The notes under the pieces were generated by a model. That model ran no database searches, was not told the DNA's origin, and was given only the letters and a program-made list of their open reading frames with translations. DNA of 64,000 nt from positions 248,001 through 312,000 of the forward strand of contig CAVUMB010000006.1 in assembly GCA_963742405.1 (NCBI GenBank), given 5' to 3'. Made by a program: the position numbers and the translations under genes. Shown here in pieces: positions 45,715-54,350 of the stretch; positions within the stretch are counted from its first letter, which is position 1; each line of letters begins with the position of its first letter. This stretch comes from JAGVSR01 sp963742405. Lineage in GTDB: Bacteria; Pseudomonadota; Alphaproteobacteria; Rhizobiales; Hyphomicrobiaceae.

Positions 45715-46368
45715 CTAGTCCATCCGGTATCCGAGGCCGCGGATTGTCTTGATGACGTCCGGCGACGTTTTACGGCGAAGACGGCCCACGTAGACTTCAA
45801 TCGTATTCGACTCGCGGTTGTCCTCTGTCGAGTACAGGTGCTCGATGAGTTCGCTCTGCGGCACGATGCGGCCGATCCGGTGCATGAAATAATTGAGCAT
45901 GCGCAGTTCGAGGGCTGTGAGTTCGACCGGCGAGCCATCGTACGTGGCCTTGCCCGTAGTGGTGTCCAGCGTAAGGCGTCCGTGCGTCAACTCCGCAGAT
46001 GCCATTCCCGCTGTCCGGCGGATTAAAGCTTTGAGCCGCGCTGCCACCTCCGGAACATGGAACGGCTTGGTCACGTAATCGTCGGCGCCGGCGTTCAATC
46101 CGTCGACTTTTTCCGACCAAGTTCCCCGAGCCGTTAGGATCAAGACCGGAAAATTCCGGTTCTCGCGCCGCCAAGTCTTCAGAACCTCTACTCCCTCCAT
46201 CTGTGGCAAGCCCAAATCGAGGACAACGGCGTCGAATGTGTCGTCCATCCCGAGGGTGAGACCGTCGGGACCGTTGAACGCGTACTCCACGGAAAAGCCC
46301 GCCTCGGCGAGACCCTCGCCAAGCCGCTGTGCGATTTCCCGATCGTCTTCCACCAGTAAGATCCTGAT
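45715..46368 (-). CDS. OmpR/PhoP family response regulator, possible ATC start
   Basis: Receiver domain (IRILLVEDD, phosphoacceptor D51 in VVLDLGLP, Lys in VTKPF) and an OmpR-type winged helix (NYFMHRIGRIVPQSELIEHL, ESNTIEVYVGRLRRK). The conserved N-terminus MRILLVEDD is here written ATC-AGG-ATC, and a perfect GGGAGG lies six bases before that ATC, so an ATC start is proposed, giving 217 residues. The nearest in-frame standard starts are 25 codons or more upstream (46443, 46446), add residues unlike the family, and would place the operator inside the gene. A mutation or sequencing error of ATG is also possible. Confidence 0.85.
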   Translation of the reverse strand: MRILLVEDDREIAQRLGEGLAEAGFSVEYAFNGPDGLTLGMDDTFDAVVLDLGLPQMEGVEVLKTWRRENRNFPVLILTARGTWSEKVDGLNAGADDYVTKPFHVPEVAARLKALIRRTAGMASAELTHGRLTLDTTTGKATYDGSPVELTALELRMLNYFMHRIGRIVPQSELIEHLYSTEDNRESNTIEVYVGRLRRKTSPDVIKTIRGLGYRMD

Positions 46369-46409
46369 GGCCGCCTCCCATTTGCTGCTGCGGCTCTGAA
46401 TAGCATGTC

Positions 46410-46431
46410 GAAGCTGAAACCCAGCTGAAAA
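46410..46431 (-). promoter_or_regulatory. Direct-repeat operator candidate upstream of the response regulator
   Basis: On the minus strand the sequence reads TTTTCAGCTGGGTTTCAGCT and on, a pair of TTCAGCT repeats about 11 bases apart (one helical turn), as for OmpR/PhoP-type regulators. It lies just upstream of the predicted response regulator start, fitting autoregulation. Confidence 0.55.
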
Positions 46432-46458
46432 GCCCCCGAGCATCAAGCCGCAGGCGAA

Positions 46459-46478
46459 TTCAGGTTGGTTTCAGGTTC
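46459..46478 (+). promoter_or_regulatory. Direct-repeat operator candidate facing the RND operon
   Basis: TTCAGGTTGGTTTCAGGTTC: TTCAGGT repeated with an 11-base period, about 110 bases before the first gene of the efflux operon. It is closely related to the minus-strand box at 46410-46431, so the response regulator probably binds both. Confidence 0.55.
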
Positions 46479-46587
46479 GCATGGCTCAGTCCCTCATCGT
46501 CGAGACGTCAGGCCGCCGTCATCGGACTGCCGGCAAGATGCCCCCGCCGAAGATTCCGGTGGTCAGATTGAGGGATAAAGCAGAGCC

Positions 46588-46890
46588 ATGAATGACTTTC
46601 GAATGCTGATGGGTGCCAGAGCCAGAACGACCTTGTTGGCAATACTCGTCGTGAACAGTCTCGTCGGTCCGACTAGCGCATTCAGTCTTGGCACTTATTC
46701 ATCGACGACTGACTCACAGGTCAATGCGGGGCGGGGCATGTCACGCCAGTTCGAACTCGTTGATGTACAGGCCTTTCGTCACTGTCACAACACGCCCCGA
46801 AGAACGTACTGCCACACAAACGAAAATCTGCCTCTCCGAGTTTCGAATTCGACGGCTTCGTCGTCACTGAGGATCAGCCATGTTTCTTGA
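46588..46890 (+). CDS. Small secreted protein with paired Cys/His motifs, 100 aa
   Basis: A signal peptide (ARTTLLAILVVNSLVGPTSA) is followed by a short mature part containing FRHCHNTPRRTYCHTNENLP. Short secreted proteins with this CHNTP...YCHT pattern occur in rhizobia, with unknown role. The Cys and His residues could bind a metal. It is the first gene of the heavy-metal RND operon and overlaps the adaptor start by eleven bases. The tail after NENLP is polar and weakly conserved-looking. Confidence 0.6.
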   Translation: MNDFRMLMGARARTTLLAILVVNSLVGPTSAFSLGTYSSTTDSQVNAGRGMSRQFELVDVQAFRHCHNTPRRTYCHTNENLPLRVSNSTASSSLRISHVS

Positions 46891-47971
46891 TGTAAACTTG
46901 AAGTCAAAGCCCGGCCGCATGAGCGGTCCGGTCCATTCGTGCGCTCTCGCCTTTGCGCTCGCGTCTTGCACGACCGTCGCGTCCGCGAACGATGTCGTGA
47001 TCTCCCCATCGCAAGTTGAGCAATTGGACATCGCGTTGACCCGCGTGAAGCCGGCTACCAAGGAAGATGTGGCTGTCTTGCCCGGCACGATTGTCCCGGC
47101 CTCAAACGCGCGGATCACGGCGGCGGCACCCTTCGCGGGGACGGTTCTGAAGGTCGACGCCCTCCCGGGGCAAATTGTCCGCAAGGGCGAACCGCTCATT
47201 ACGGTCCTTAGCCGGGATCTGGTCGAGGCTCACGGCAACCTCGCCCAGCAGGAGGCAGAACTCCAACGCGTGGCGGCCGTCGCAGGCTGGAAGCGCGATC
47301 TTGCCGACAAGAAGATCCTGAGCATGTCCATCGCCGAAGAGGCCGAGGCACATGTGCGCAAGTCGGAAGCGGCCATTGCCGCCCAACGGCGCGCATTCTC
47401 GATTGGCGACATCACGATGGGTGAAGGCGGCCGCTACACCATTGTCGCGCCGGAGGACGGCAAGATCGTGATCGCGTCCGTACAGCCCGGATCGCAAGTC
47501 GCGGCCATGGCGCCAGCTGTCACTGTTTCGACCAGCGACGATTTATGGATCGAAGCGCAGCTGCCTGCCGATCTCGTCCAGCAGGTTCGCCCTGGCGATC
47601 CCGTGCAAATCTCAGACACACTGCAGGGCACCGTCCTGTCTGTCGGCGGCACGCTTGATTCCGTGACGCGGTCTGCAACCTTGCTTGCCACTATTCCGGC
47701 GGGCTCTCCTCTGATCGCAGGTCAGCTCGTCAGCATCACGCTGAAGCGCCCTGCAGAAACGGGAAGCTACGAAATACCCGCGTCGTCCGTCGCCTGGGTC
47801 AATAACGCGTACGCCGTTTTTGCGCGTAACGAGGGTGGCTTTGCTCTGACGCCCGTCGTCCTCAAGGGAAAGTCACGGACTTCTGCCACGGTGACGGGCG
47901 CCCTCACGCCCGATCAGCAAATAGCCGCCAGCGGCCTGCCGCAGCTCGAAGCACTCGTGCAGGGTGAATGA
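46880..47971 (+). CDS. Heavy-metal RND efflux periplasmic adaptor (CusB/CzcB-like)
   Basis: 363 residues. The N-terminal export signal (CALAFALASCTTVASA) is followed by the lipoyl half-motif (ITAAAPFAGTVLKVDALPG), a short hairpin, the second half-motif (YTIVAPEDGKIVIASVQPG), and beta-barrel and membrane-proximal domains. This is the compact hairpin type seen in HME-RND adaptors. An internal ATG at 46919 could be the true start. The pump gene follows after three bases. No metal-binding Met-rich N-terminus as in E. coli CusB is obvious. Confidence 0.9.
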   Translation: MFLDVNLKSKPGRMSGPVHSCALAFALASCTTVASANDVVISPSQVEQLDIALTRVKPATKEDVAVLPGTIVPASNARITAAAPFAGTVLKVDALPGQIVRKGEPLITVLSRDLVEAHGNLAQQEAELQRVAAVAGWKRDLADKKILSMSIAEEAEAHVRKSEAAIAAQRRAFSIGDITMGEGGRYTIVAPEDGKIVIASVQPGSQVAAMAPAVTVSTSDDLWIEAQLPADLVQQVRPGDPVQISDTLQGTVLSVGGTLDSVTRSATLLATIPAGSPLIAGQLVSITLKRPAETGSYEIPASSVAWVNNAYAVFARNEGGFALTPVVLKGKSRTSATVTGALTPDQQIAASGLPQLEALVQGE

Positions 47972-47974
47972 TCC

Positions 47975-50900
47975 ATGCTGAGGCGCTTGATCGACTTCTC
48001 GCTGACACAACGGGTTTTCATGCTTCTTTTGGCGGGGCTGGTCGCCGCTATCGGCGGCTATGCGTTCAAGACCATCCCGATCGACGCCTTTCCGAACGTG
48101 TCACCGGTTCAGGTCAAAATGATCCTGAAGGCGCCGGGTATGACGCCGGAGGAAGTCGAAAGCCGCGTAATCTCGCCACTCGAAATGGAGCTTCTTGGTA
48201 TTCCGCGCCAGACCATTCTCCGCTCGGCCGCGAAATACGCCATCGCCGACATCACGCTCGATTTCGAGGACGGTACCGATATCTACTGGGCCCGCCAGCA
48301 AGTTGCCGAGCGGCTCGCAGCCGTACAAGCCGATCTCCCAGCAAGTGTCAGCGGGGGGCTCGCACCCGCTTCGACGCCGCTTTCCGACGTCTTTATGTTC
48401 ACGATTGAAGGCGGTGACCTCACGCTTGAGGAACGCCGCAGCCTGCTCGATTGGACCATCCGGCCTGCCCTTCGCACCATCCCTGGCGTCGCGGACGTGA
48501 ATGCCTTGGGTGGTCTCGTACGAACGTTCGAAGTCCTTCCCGACGGCTCCAAGCTCGCAGCCGCCGGTCTCGGGATCACCGATCTCATCCGCGCAATCGA
48601 AAACAACAATCGCAACGACGGCGCAGGGCGTATTTCTGAAGGCGAGAAGGCGCTCGTCGTTCGAAGCCAGGGCGCCATCGCGACGCCGGACGATCTCTCG
48701 CAGATCGTACTCAAAACGGTCAACGGACGCGTCTTGCGTCTGGGAGACGTCGCTGCTGTTCGCATTGGGAGCCTGACCCGCTACGGAGCTGTCACGCAAG
48801 ACGGACAGGGCGAAGCCGTCCAGGGTCTCGTTTTGTCTCTTCGCGGCGCGGACGCCAGTGCCCTCGTTGCATCGATTCGTACGCGCTTAGAAGAGCTGAA
48901 GCCGAGCCTGCCAAACGGTGTGCGGCTGGAGGTTTTTTACGACCGTTCCCACTTGATCACCGAAGCCGTTGGCACAGTCACCGAGGCGCTTCTGGAGGCG
49001 ACGGTGCTTGTCATCGTCCTCCTGCTCGCTTTCCTCGGTAACATCCGTGCGGCTCTTGTCGTCGCGGTCACGCTTCCCTTCGCCGCTCTTGTCACGTTCG
49101 CAATGATGCGGGCGTTCGGCATGTCCGCAAACCTCATGAGCCTCGGCGGTCTCGCAATCGCGATCGGCTTGATCGTCGATGCCGCTGTCGTAGTCGTCGA
49201 AAACACGGTCGAGCGGCTGCATGAGGGGGATGGCCGCATTCCCCTCTTGCATCAGGTTTATCGCGCAGCCAGTGAAGTCGCGACGCCCGTGACGTCGGGT
49301 ATCGTGATCATCTGCCTCGTCTTTTTGCCACTATTGTCGTTGCAGGGCCTCGAAGGCAAATTGTTCGGACCGGTCGCCCTTACGATTGTCTTCGCGCTAA
49401 GCGCCTCTCTGATTCTCTCCCTGACGCTAATCCCGGTTCTCGCGTCGTTTGTCCTGAAACAAGGCGGCCATGGCGAGCCTTGGCTCATGCGCGTTCTTAC
49501 ACGTGGCTACAAAGCCGCACTCGGCGCCTGCCTGCGCTTTCCGGCACCCGTGTATGGGGTGGCGCTTGCCGGGTTGATCGCAATGGTCGTGGCCTACACG
49601 GCGGTCGGCAAGTCGTTCATGCCGACCATGGACGAGGGTTCCGTCATCATGCAGGTGACAAAGCTACCTTCGATCAATCTCGACGCGAGTATTGCAGGTG
49701 ACCTTCTGATCCAGAAGCGCCTGATGGCAAAGGTTCCGGAGATCGAGAAAATCGTCGCCCGGGTCGGATCAGATGAGCTTGGCCTCGATCCGATGGGATT
49801 GAACGAGACCGACGCGTTTCTAGTTTTGAAGCCGAAGCACGAATGGCGCGTTCAGGACAAGGAATGGCTGGTTGGCGAACTGCGTGCGGCGATGAGCGAA
49901 TTACCGGGTTTCGAGTTCGCCTTCACGCAGCCCATCGAAATGCGGACATCCGAGATGCTGACCGGAGCCCGCGGTGATCTGGCGGTAAAAATCTTCGGCC
50001 CTGAGCTCAACGTCTTGTCTGACTTGGCCGGACAGCTCCAGGCCACGCTCAGCGGGATTACAGGTGCCTCAGAAGTTTCAACCGTTGCAAATGACAGCGT
50101 CGATTATCTGGAAGTCTCTGTCGATCGGCTTGCCGCTGGCCGGACTGGTCTCGATGTCACACGGGTGCAGGACGAACTGCGGGCCATGGTCGAAGGCGCA
50201 TCCGCCGGTATTGTTGCGGAAACCGGACGGCGCACGCAGATCGTCATCCGAGGCAACGAGAGCGTTCGCCGTTCGCCCGAGGAATTCCAGCGGATGCAAC
50301 TTGCAGCGGGTGACGGCGGACTCGTCCGGGTGCAGGATGTGGCCGGGGTTCGCCGCACCGCAGGACCTGTGAAAATCGACCGTGAAAATGCCTCCCGCTT
50401 CGCGATCGTCCAGGCCTACGTCTCAGGACGTGATCTCGTTGGCTTCGTTGAAGAAGCGCAAAAGGCCGTCGCGGAAAAAGTCACGCTGCCAGGCGGTTAC
50501 CGGCTGGTCTGGGGCGGGCAATTTGAGAACCAGCGTCGGGCTGCAACGCGACTCGCGGTTGTCGTCCCCATCGCCATCGTTTCGATTTTCGGCGTGCTGT
50601 TCGCAACCCTGCGATCGGTCCGCCAGTCGCTGCTTATCTTGGCGAACGTGCCGTTCGCACTTGTCGGCGGAATTCTCGCTTTGCTTCTATCCGGCGAGTA
50701 TCTCTCGGTCCCTGCATCAGTGGGCTTTATTGCGCTGCTCGGAATCGCGGTTCTCAACGGTCTCGTCCTCGTATCGTATTTCAACCAGCTCCTCGCCGAA
50801 GGTGTTCCAATCGAGAGGGCGGTGTTCGAAGGTGCCGTGCGCCGGCTTCGCCCGGTTCTCATGACAGCGAGCATTGCCGCACTGGGTCTCGTTCCGCTTC

Positions 50901-51100
50901 TGTTTGCTACGGGCCCAGGGTCCGAGATCCAGAAGCCGCTCGCCATCGTCGTGATCGGCGGACTGGTGACCTCGACCGCCCTGACCCTCATCCTTCTTCC
51001 GATCCTCTTCCGCCGCTTCGGCGTCGCCGCTGGTGCCGGATCACAACCTGAGAAGCGGAGCTTCACGTGGAATCGACTTTCTGCAAACTCACTCTCGTAG
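47975..51100 (+). CDS. Heavy-metal RND efflux pump (CusA/CzcA family)
   Basis: 1041 residues of HME-RND type. Helix 4 reads NLMSLGGLAIAIGLIVDAAV, then VVVENTVERL, with the proton-relay Asp. The GGLAIAIG form resembles copper/silver and mixed-specificity pumps more than the DFG form of Zn/Co/Ni pumps, but this is only suggestive. Two large periplasmic loops and twelve helices are present and complete. It exports a heavy-metal cation through an adaptor and an outer-membrane channel; the channel gene is not in the window. Regulation by the divergent two-component system is likely from the shared operators. Confidence 0.92.
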   Translation: MLRRLIDFSLTQRVFMLLLAGLVAAIGGYAFKTIPIDAFPNVSPVQVKMILKAPGMTPEEVESRVISPLEMELLGIPRQTILRSAAKYAIADITLDFEDGTDIYWARQQVAERLAAVQADLPASVSGGLAPASTPLSDVFMFTIEGGDLTLEERRSLLDWTIRPALRTIPGVADVNALGGLVRTFEVLPDGSKLAAAGLGITDLIRAIENNNRNDGAGRISEGEKALVVRSQGAIATPDDLSQIVLKTVNGRVLRLGDVAAVRIGSLTRYGAVTQDGQGEAVQGLVLSLRGADASALVASIRTRLEELKPSLPNGVRLEVFYDRSHLITEAVGTVTEALLEATVLVIVLLLAFLGNIRAALVVAVTLPFAALVTFAMMRAFGMSANLMSLGGLAIAIGLIVDAAVVVVENTVERLHEGDGRIPLLHQVYRAASEVATPVTSGIVIICLVFLPLLSLQGLEGKLFGPVALTIVFALSASLILSLTLIPVLASFVLKQGGHGEPWLMRVLTRGYKAALGACLRFPAPVYGVALAGLIAMVVAYTAVGKSFMPTMDEGSVIMQVTKLPSINLDASIAGDLLIQKRLMAKVPEIEKIVARVGSDELGLDPMGLNETDAFLVLKPKHEWRVQDKEWLVGELRAAMSELPGFEFAFTQPIEMRTSEMLTGARGDLAVKIFGPELNVLSDLAGQLQATLSGITGASEVSTVANDSVDYLEVSVDRLAAGRTGLDVTRVQDELRAMVEGASAGIVAETGRRTQIVIRGNESVRRSPEEFQRMQLAAGDGGLVRVQDVAGVRRTAGPVKIDRENASRFAIVQAYVSGRDLVGFVEEAQKAVAEKVTLPGGYRLVWGGQFENQRRAATRLAVVVPIAIVSIFGVLFATLRSVRQSLLILANVPFALVGGILALLLSGEYLSVPASVGFIALLGIAVLNGLVLVSYFNQLLAEGVPIERAVFEGAVRRLRPVLMTASIAALGLVPLLFATGPGSEIQKPLAIVVIGGLVTSTALTLILLPILFRRFGVAAGAGSQPEKRSFTWNRLSANSLS

Positions 51101-51417
51101 TGCCATCAGACGCGGATGACCGCATTATCGAATTGATGCTCGCGTCGGACCCGCCCGTCAACGGCTTCACCATGTGGCAAGCCGATGGTCACGGTGAGAG
51201 TTTCAAAACCGCAAACCTTGGCGAGCGAGTTCGCGGCCGCGTCGAGCGCAGTGTGTTCATCGCGGTTATGGAACTGAGCAGGGCGAAGTCTCTGGTGGAT
51301 GAAATCGGCCGGAAGGCGCCAATCGCGCACATGGCTTACTGGATTGAACCCGTCATCGAATTCGGCCGATCAGCGACAGCCGGGCGGAAGGATGATTTAT
51401 CAGTGGTGACGCCGTGA
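51067..51417 (+). CDS. DUF3240 family protein
   Basis: 116 residues starting at a GTG that overlaps the pump gene by 34 bases. PII-like small alpha/beta protein features: KLTLVVPSDADDRIIELMLA at the start, GFTMWQADGHGE, and RVERSVFIAVMELSRAKSLV. DUF3240 proteins commonly accompany heavy-metal RND pumps and are thought to modulate them by analogy with PII-like CutA folds, an inference. The next small frame overlaps by GTGA. Confidence 0.87.
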   Translation: MESTFCKLTLVVPSDADDRIIELMLASDPPVNGFTMWQADGHGESFKTANLGERVRGRVERSVFIAVMELSRAKSLVDEIGRKAPIAHMAYWIEPVIEFGRSATAGRKDDLSVVTP

Positions 51418-51572
51418 TCGCTTCATCTGTGATGACCATATCGACGCTGAACGCCCTTGCATTTGTCGCGGGCGTTTTCGTCGTTGCTGTGTGGGCCTCG
51501 CGTCGGCCGAAATGTAACCCTGGCCTGGGAGCAGTTGACGAAATTGCAAGGTCTGTCCCAACGCGACAATGA
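51414..51572 (+). CDS. Small membrane protein, 52 aa
   Basis: A GTG start overlaps the DUF3240 stop (GTGA). One hydrophobic helix (LNALAFVAGVFVVAVWAS) is followed by a basic, polar tail ending at TGA 51570-51572. Too short for certainty, but the coupling and helix suggest a real accessory protein of the efflux operon. Confidence 0.5.
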   Translation: MIASSVMTISTLNALAFVAGVFVVAVWASRRPKCNPGLGAVDEIARSVPTRQ

Positions 51573-51703
51573 CCGATTAAAACCGGGTAGGCAGCACGAT
51601 TTCTGCATCGGCCTACTAATTCAGATCAGCTTCTCTCGCAGTCCTGAGTGCTAACGTTTCAAGTGCTGGAATTCACCTCGTTCAACCGGCACTAGGAGTG
51701 CAA

Positions 51704-51865
51704 ATGTCGACAGTGAAAACACGTAGAGCAACGTCACAAAGTTCGCTGGTTTCCAGCGAAGCCAAATATTCAACGACATTACGTGTTCTGCTGATGACAG
51801 GACTCTCGATCATGGCATTTGGGCTATTCTGGTATGTTGTAATTGTGCGTCATCACCTGATTTGA
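51704..51865 (+). CDS. Small membrane protein, 53 aa
   Basis: ATG at 51704 with TAGGAGTG seven bases upstream. A polar, basic N-terminus (VKTRRATSQSSLVSSEAKYS) leads to one transmembrane helix (VLLMTGLSIMAFGLFWYVVI) and VRHHLI at the end. Single-span small proteins at the end of pump operons may modulate them; the role is unknown. Confidence 0.55.
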   Translation: MSTVKTRRATSQSSLVSSEAKYSTTLRVLLMTGLSIMAFGLFWYVVIVRHHLI

Positions 51866-52063
51866 ATCACCTAGGTCACTTGCGGCAGCCAATTGCGTGA
51901 CTTTGCGCCAAGCAATGGGGCCAAGTCCGACCCATGCCTCTCAAAGAGCGGTCCTACTCATTGAATCTCTCTTTGAGTAGTTTCCGAAGCTTTCGCCTTG
52001 CAGCACCAGAAAAGTAGGTTGCTGTCGAATCCGTGCTTCAAATTCGAGAGAAAGGTAACTCCG

Positions 52064-52495
52064 ATGTTCAAGTATCTTGTCGTCTCAGGCTTGCTGGCAT
52101 CACTGCCACTCAACACCATTCCAATCAGCGCAGCGGTAGCTCAAACAAGTCCGATACAACGCGGCGCGCTCCTCGATACCATTCAGTCGTCGGTGAGCAA
52201 AGCGATCGCTGCGCAAGAAAAGACGGTCGAGATTTTGATCGAGGGCAACGTCCTGACGGCGTTGCGCGTAAATAGCAATCAGAACGACACCAGCCATGCA
52301 GGGCGCAACAACGAAGCTGTCGCCATCGCAAAGATTGTTTCCGCGGCCATAGCGAACAAGCCGGAGTATGCAGACATTACGACAATTCGCGTTCAGTATC
52401 TGAGCCGCGACAGCGCTACGGCTGATGCGAAGGTCATCGATACGGTGGACTTTCGGAAGAATCCGACGGGCATTTTCGAGATTCATCTGACGTAA
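52064..52495 (+). CDS. Secreted hypothetical protein, 143 aa
   Basis: ATG at 52064 with GAGAGAAAGG upstream. The signal peptide (YLVVSGLLASLPLNTIPISA) has a cleavage site near AVAQ. The mature part (QRGALLDTIQSSVSKAIAAQ, then VQYLSRDSATADAKVIDTVD, DFRKNPTGIFEIH) is an alpha/beta protein without cysteines, and I do not recognise its family. It lies between the metal pump operon and the SHP/DHC cluster, with no overlap with either. Confidence 0.7.
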   Translation: MFKYLVVSGLLASLPLNTIPISAAVAQTSPIQRGALLDTIQSSVSKAIAAQEKTVEILIEGNVLTALRVNSNQNDTSHAGRNNEAVAIAKIVSAAIANKPEYADITTIRVQYLSRDSATADAKVIDTVDFRKNPTGIFEIHLT

Positions 52496-52563
52496 TTGCG
52501 CACTTGCGGCTTTGCTTTCTGCGCGACCTAGACTTCCTCAGACGTAGGCACGCCGCCAATTGT

Positions 52564-52577
52564 TTGATCCCGGTCAA
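52564..52577. promoter_or_regulatory. FNR/FixK-like box before the SHP/DHC cluster
   Basis: TTGATCCCGGTCAA fits TTGA-N6-TCAA with one change from the strict TTGAT-N4-ATCAA form. It lies 42 bases upstream of the cytochrome b/diheme start. It is the best placed of the three such boxes seen in the window. Confidence 0.55.
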
Positions 52578-52618
52578 CGCTCGCAGGTCGGCGGAGACAT
52601 AATGTTGTTTGGCGAAAA

Positions 52619-53797
52619 ATGTCGCCTGGAGCCGGCTTGGAGATTTCTGACTTGGTTATTCGTTCCGGCTCCGATGCGTATTCCTCGCCCGAGACGGTTC
52701 GCGTCTGGGATCTTCCCACGCGACTGTTCCATTGGCTCCTCGTTCTGGCCGTGACAGCGGCGCTGCTGACGGGGTTCTTGGCACCGGAGTGGTGGCTGGG
52801 ACTTCATCTGACCGCGGGATACGCGATCGTTCTCCTGCTCGTGTTCCGGGTTGTCTGGGGTTTTTTCGGAACCGAGTATGCACGACTGAGTAACATGGCC
52901 AGCGCCACGCGAGGCTTCTGGAACTATGTTCGTGGTCTCGCCATGCTGCGTCCTCCCCACTACTTCGGGCACAACCCGGCCGGCGTCCTCATGATCTTCG
53001 GCTTCTTGATTGTCTTCATCTTCCTGGTCGTCACCGGCCTCATGATCGAAGGGGGCGAAGAAAAGCAGGGCGTGCTGGCGGGAGTTACGAGTTACGCGCT
53101 CGGTCACGGTGCAAAGGAATTGCACGAGGCTCTGGCTTTGCTCGTGCTGTTTATGATCGGATTTCACCTCGCGGGTGTGATTGTCGAGAGCTGGCTACAA
53201 CGCGTGAATCTCGTGCGCGGCATGATCGATGGTCAAATGCCGCTGCCAGCGGGTTATGACATCCCAACTCCACGGCGAGCACGACCGCTTGCGGCGGCGT
53301 CGGTCCTTTCGGTGTTGGCGATAGCGACGGGCGGCGCTCTTTACGCGCTCTCTAAGTTGCCGCCGCTAGGCATTCCGCCAATGGCAGAGAACGCCACGTA
53401 TCGAACAGAGTGCGGTGCGTGTCATTGGGCGTTCCACCCGAGCCTCTTGCCGAAATCGTCGTGGGGGCAACTCCTTGCCCAGCTGGATCAGCACTTCGGC
53501 GAGGATGCGAGCTTGCCTGCCGACAGAAAGGACGAGATTGGGCGTTACTTGGCCATCTATTCCGCGGACTCTTGGGACACCGAAGCTGCAAACCGGTTCA
53601 GGTTGGTGTCAGCTTCGGATCCTATGAGGATTACGAAGACATCCTACTGGGTGGCAAAGCATCGCCAGATCGATCCAAAAATCTTCCAGTCACCTGCGGT
53701 CAAGTCTTCGAGCAACTGCATCGCCTGTCACAAGGACGCAGACACTGGCAGATTCGATGATCAGCGGATCGTGATGCCTCCGGCTTCAGGTCCCTAA
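52619..53797 (+). CDS. Cytochrome b561-type membrane protein fused to a diheme cytochrome c domain
   Basis: 392 residues. The N-terminal 190 are a b561-like four-helix bundle (VWDLPTRLFHWLLVLAVTAA with its heme His, WWLGLHLTAGYAIVLLLVF, HNPAGVLMIFGFLIVFIFLV, ELHEALALLVLFMIGFHLAG). A fifth helix and linker lead to a periplasmic DHC-type domain with CGACH (about residue 264) and CIACH (about 367). A quinol-linked b cytochrome joined to its diheme acceptor is plausible. It is the first gene after the FNR-like box and precedes the SHP and free DHC genes. Confidence 0.9.
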   Translation: MSPGAGLEISDLVIRSGSDAYSSPETVRVWDLPTRLFHWLLVLAVTAALLTGFLAPEWWLGLHLTAGYAIVLLLVFRVVWGFFGTEYARLSNMASATRGFWNYVRGLAMLRPPHYFGHNPAGVLMIFGFLIVFIFLVVTGLMIEGGEEKQGVLAGVTSYALGHGAKELHEALALLVLFMIGFHLAGVIVESWLQRVNLVRGMIDGQMPLPAGYDIPTPRRARPLAAASVLSVLAIATGGALYALSKLPPLGIPPMAENATYRTECGACHWAFHPSLLPKSSWGQLLAQLDQHFGEDASLPADRKDEIGRYLAIYSADSWDTEAANRFRLVSASDPMRITKTSYWVAKHRQIDPKIFQSPAVKSSSNCIACHKDADTGRFDDQRIVMPPASGP

Positions 53798-53909
53798 AAT
53801 GCATGCATCCGTCAGCCTGCCGTCATTCTCGAACGGGTAGACTGCCACCGACAGGACAGAACCGTGGGCAAAACCAGCCGCGGTCACCAATGCATAAGGA
53901 GGTAATGTG

Positions 53910-54341
53910 ATGAACGCGAAACTTACTCTTTCATGTATGGGTCTATTGAGTTTTGGGGTCGTCTCCGCCGCGGTGCCTGCTGCGGCCGACCCCGCACGGG
54001 ACGCCATTCTTGCCACGCTCACTGCCGATGCGAAGAAGGCCGACCCGTCCTTTGGTGGGTTCTCTGCGGAGCGTGGGCAGGCCTTCTTTGCCGCCAAGCA
54101 CACGGGCGGCAAACCCGATACGCCGTCATGCACGTCGTGTCATTCTCAGGATCCGACCGCCGCCGGAGAAACGCGGGCCGGCAAGCGCATAGAGCCGATG
54201 GCCGTGTCCAAAAATCCCACCCGCTTTACCAAGGTAGACGAAGTCAACAAGTGGTTTGGCCGCAACTGCAACAGCGTGCTCGGGCGCGAGTGCACTGCCG
54301 TCGAGAAGGGCGATTTCATCACTTATCTTTCAGGGAAGTAG
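53910..54341 (+). CDS. shp: SHP-type monoheme cytochrome c (DUF1924)
   Basis: 143 residues; the ATG at 53910 has AAGGAGG seven bases upstream. A signal peptide (LSCMGLLSFGVVSAAVPAAA) precedes one heme site CTSCH (about residue 74) and the SHP features RIEPMAVSKNPTRFTKVDEV, KWFGRNCNSVLGRECTAVEK. In the sphaeroides heme protein the heme has an Asn ligand that is released on O2 or NO binding, with the Asn in the NC..VLG region. SHP accepts electrons from DHC. The DHC and cytochrome b genes follow in the usual order for this family. Confidence 0.9.
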   Translation: MNAKLTLSCMGLLSFGVVSAAVPAAADPARDAILATLTADAKKADPSFGGFSAERGQAFFAAKHTGGKPDTPSCTSCHSQDPTAAGETRAGKRIEPMAVSKNPTRFTKVDEVNKWFGRNCNSVLGRECTAVEKGDFITYLSGK

Positions 54342-54350
54342 GAGGAAGCC

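Noticed and set aside
51858..51869. TGATTTGAATCA palindrome considered as an FNR site
   Set aside because: It overlaps the stop codon of the small protein and lies almost 200 bases from the next start; placement is poor.
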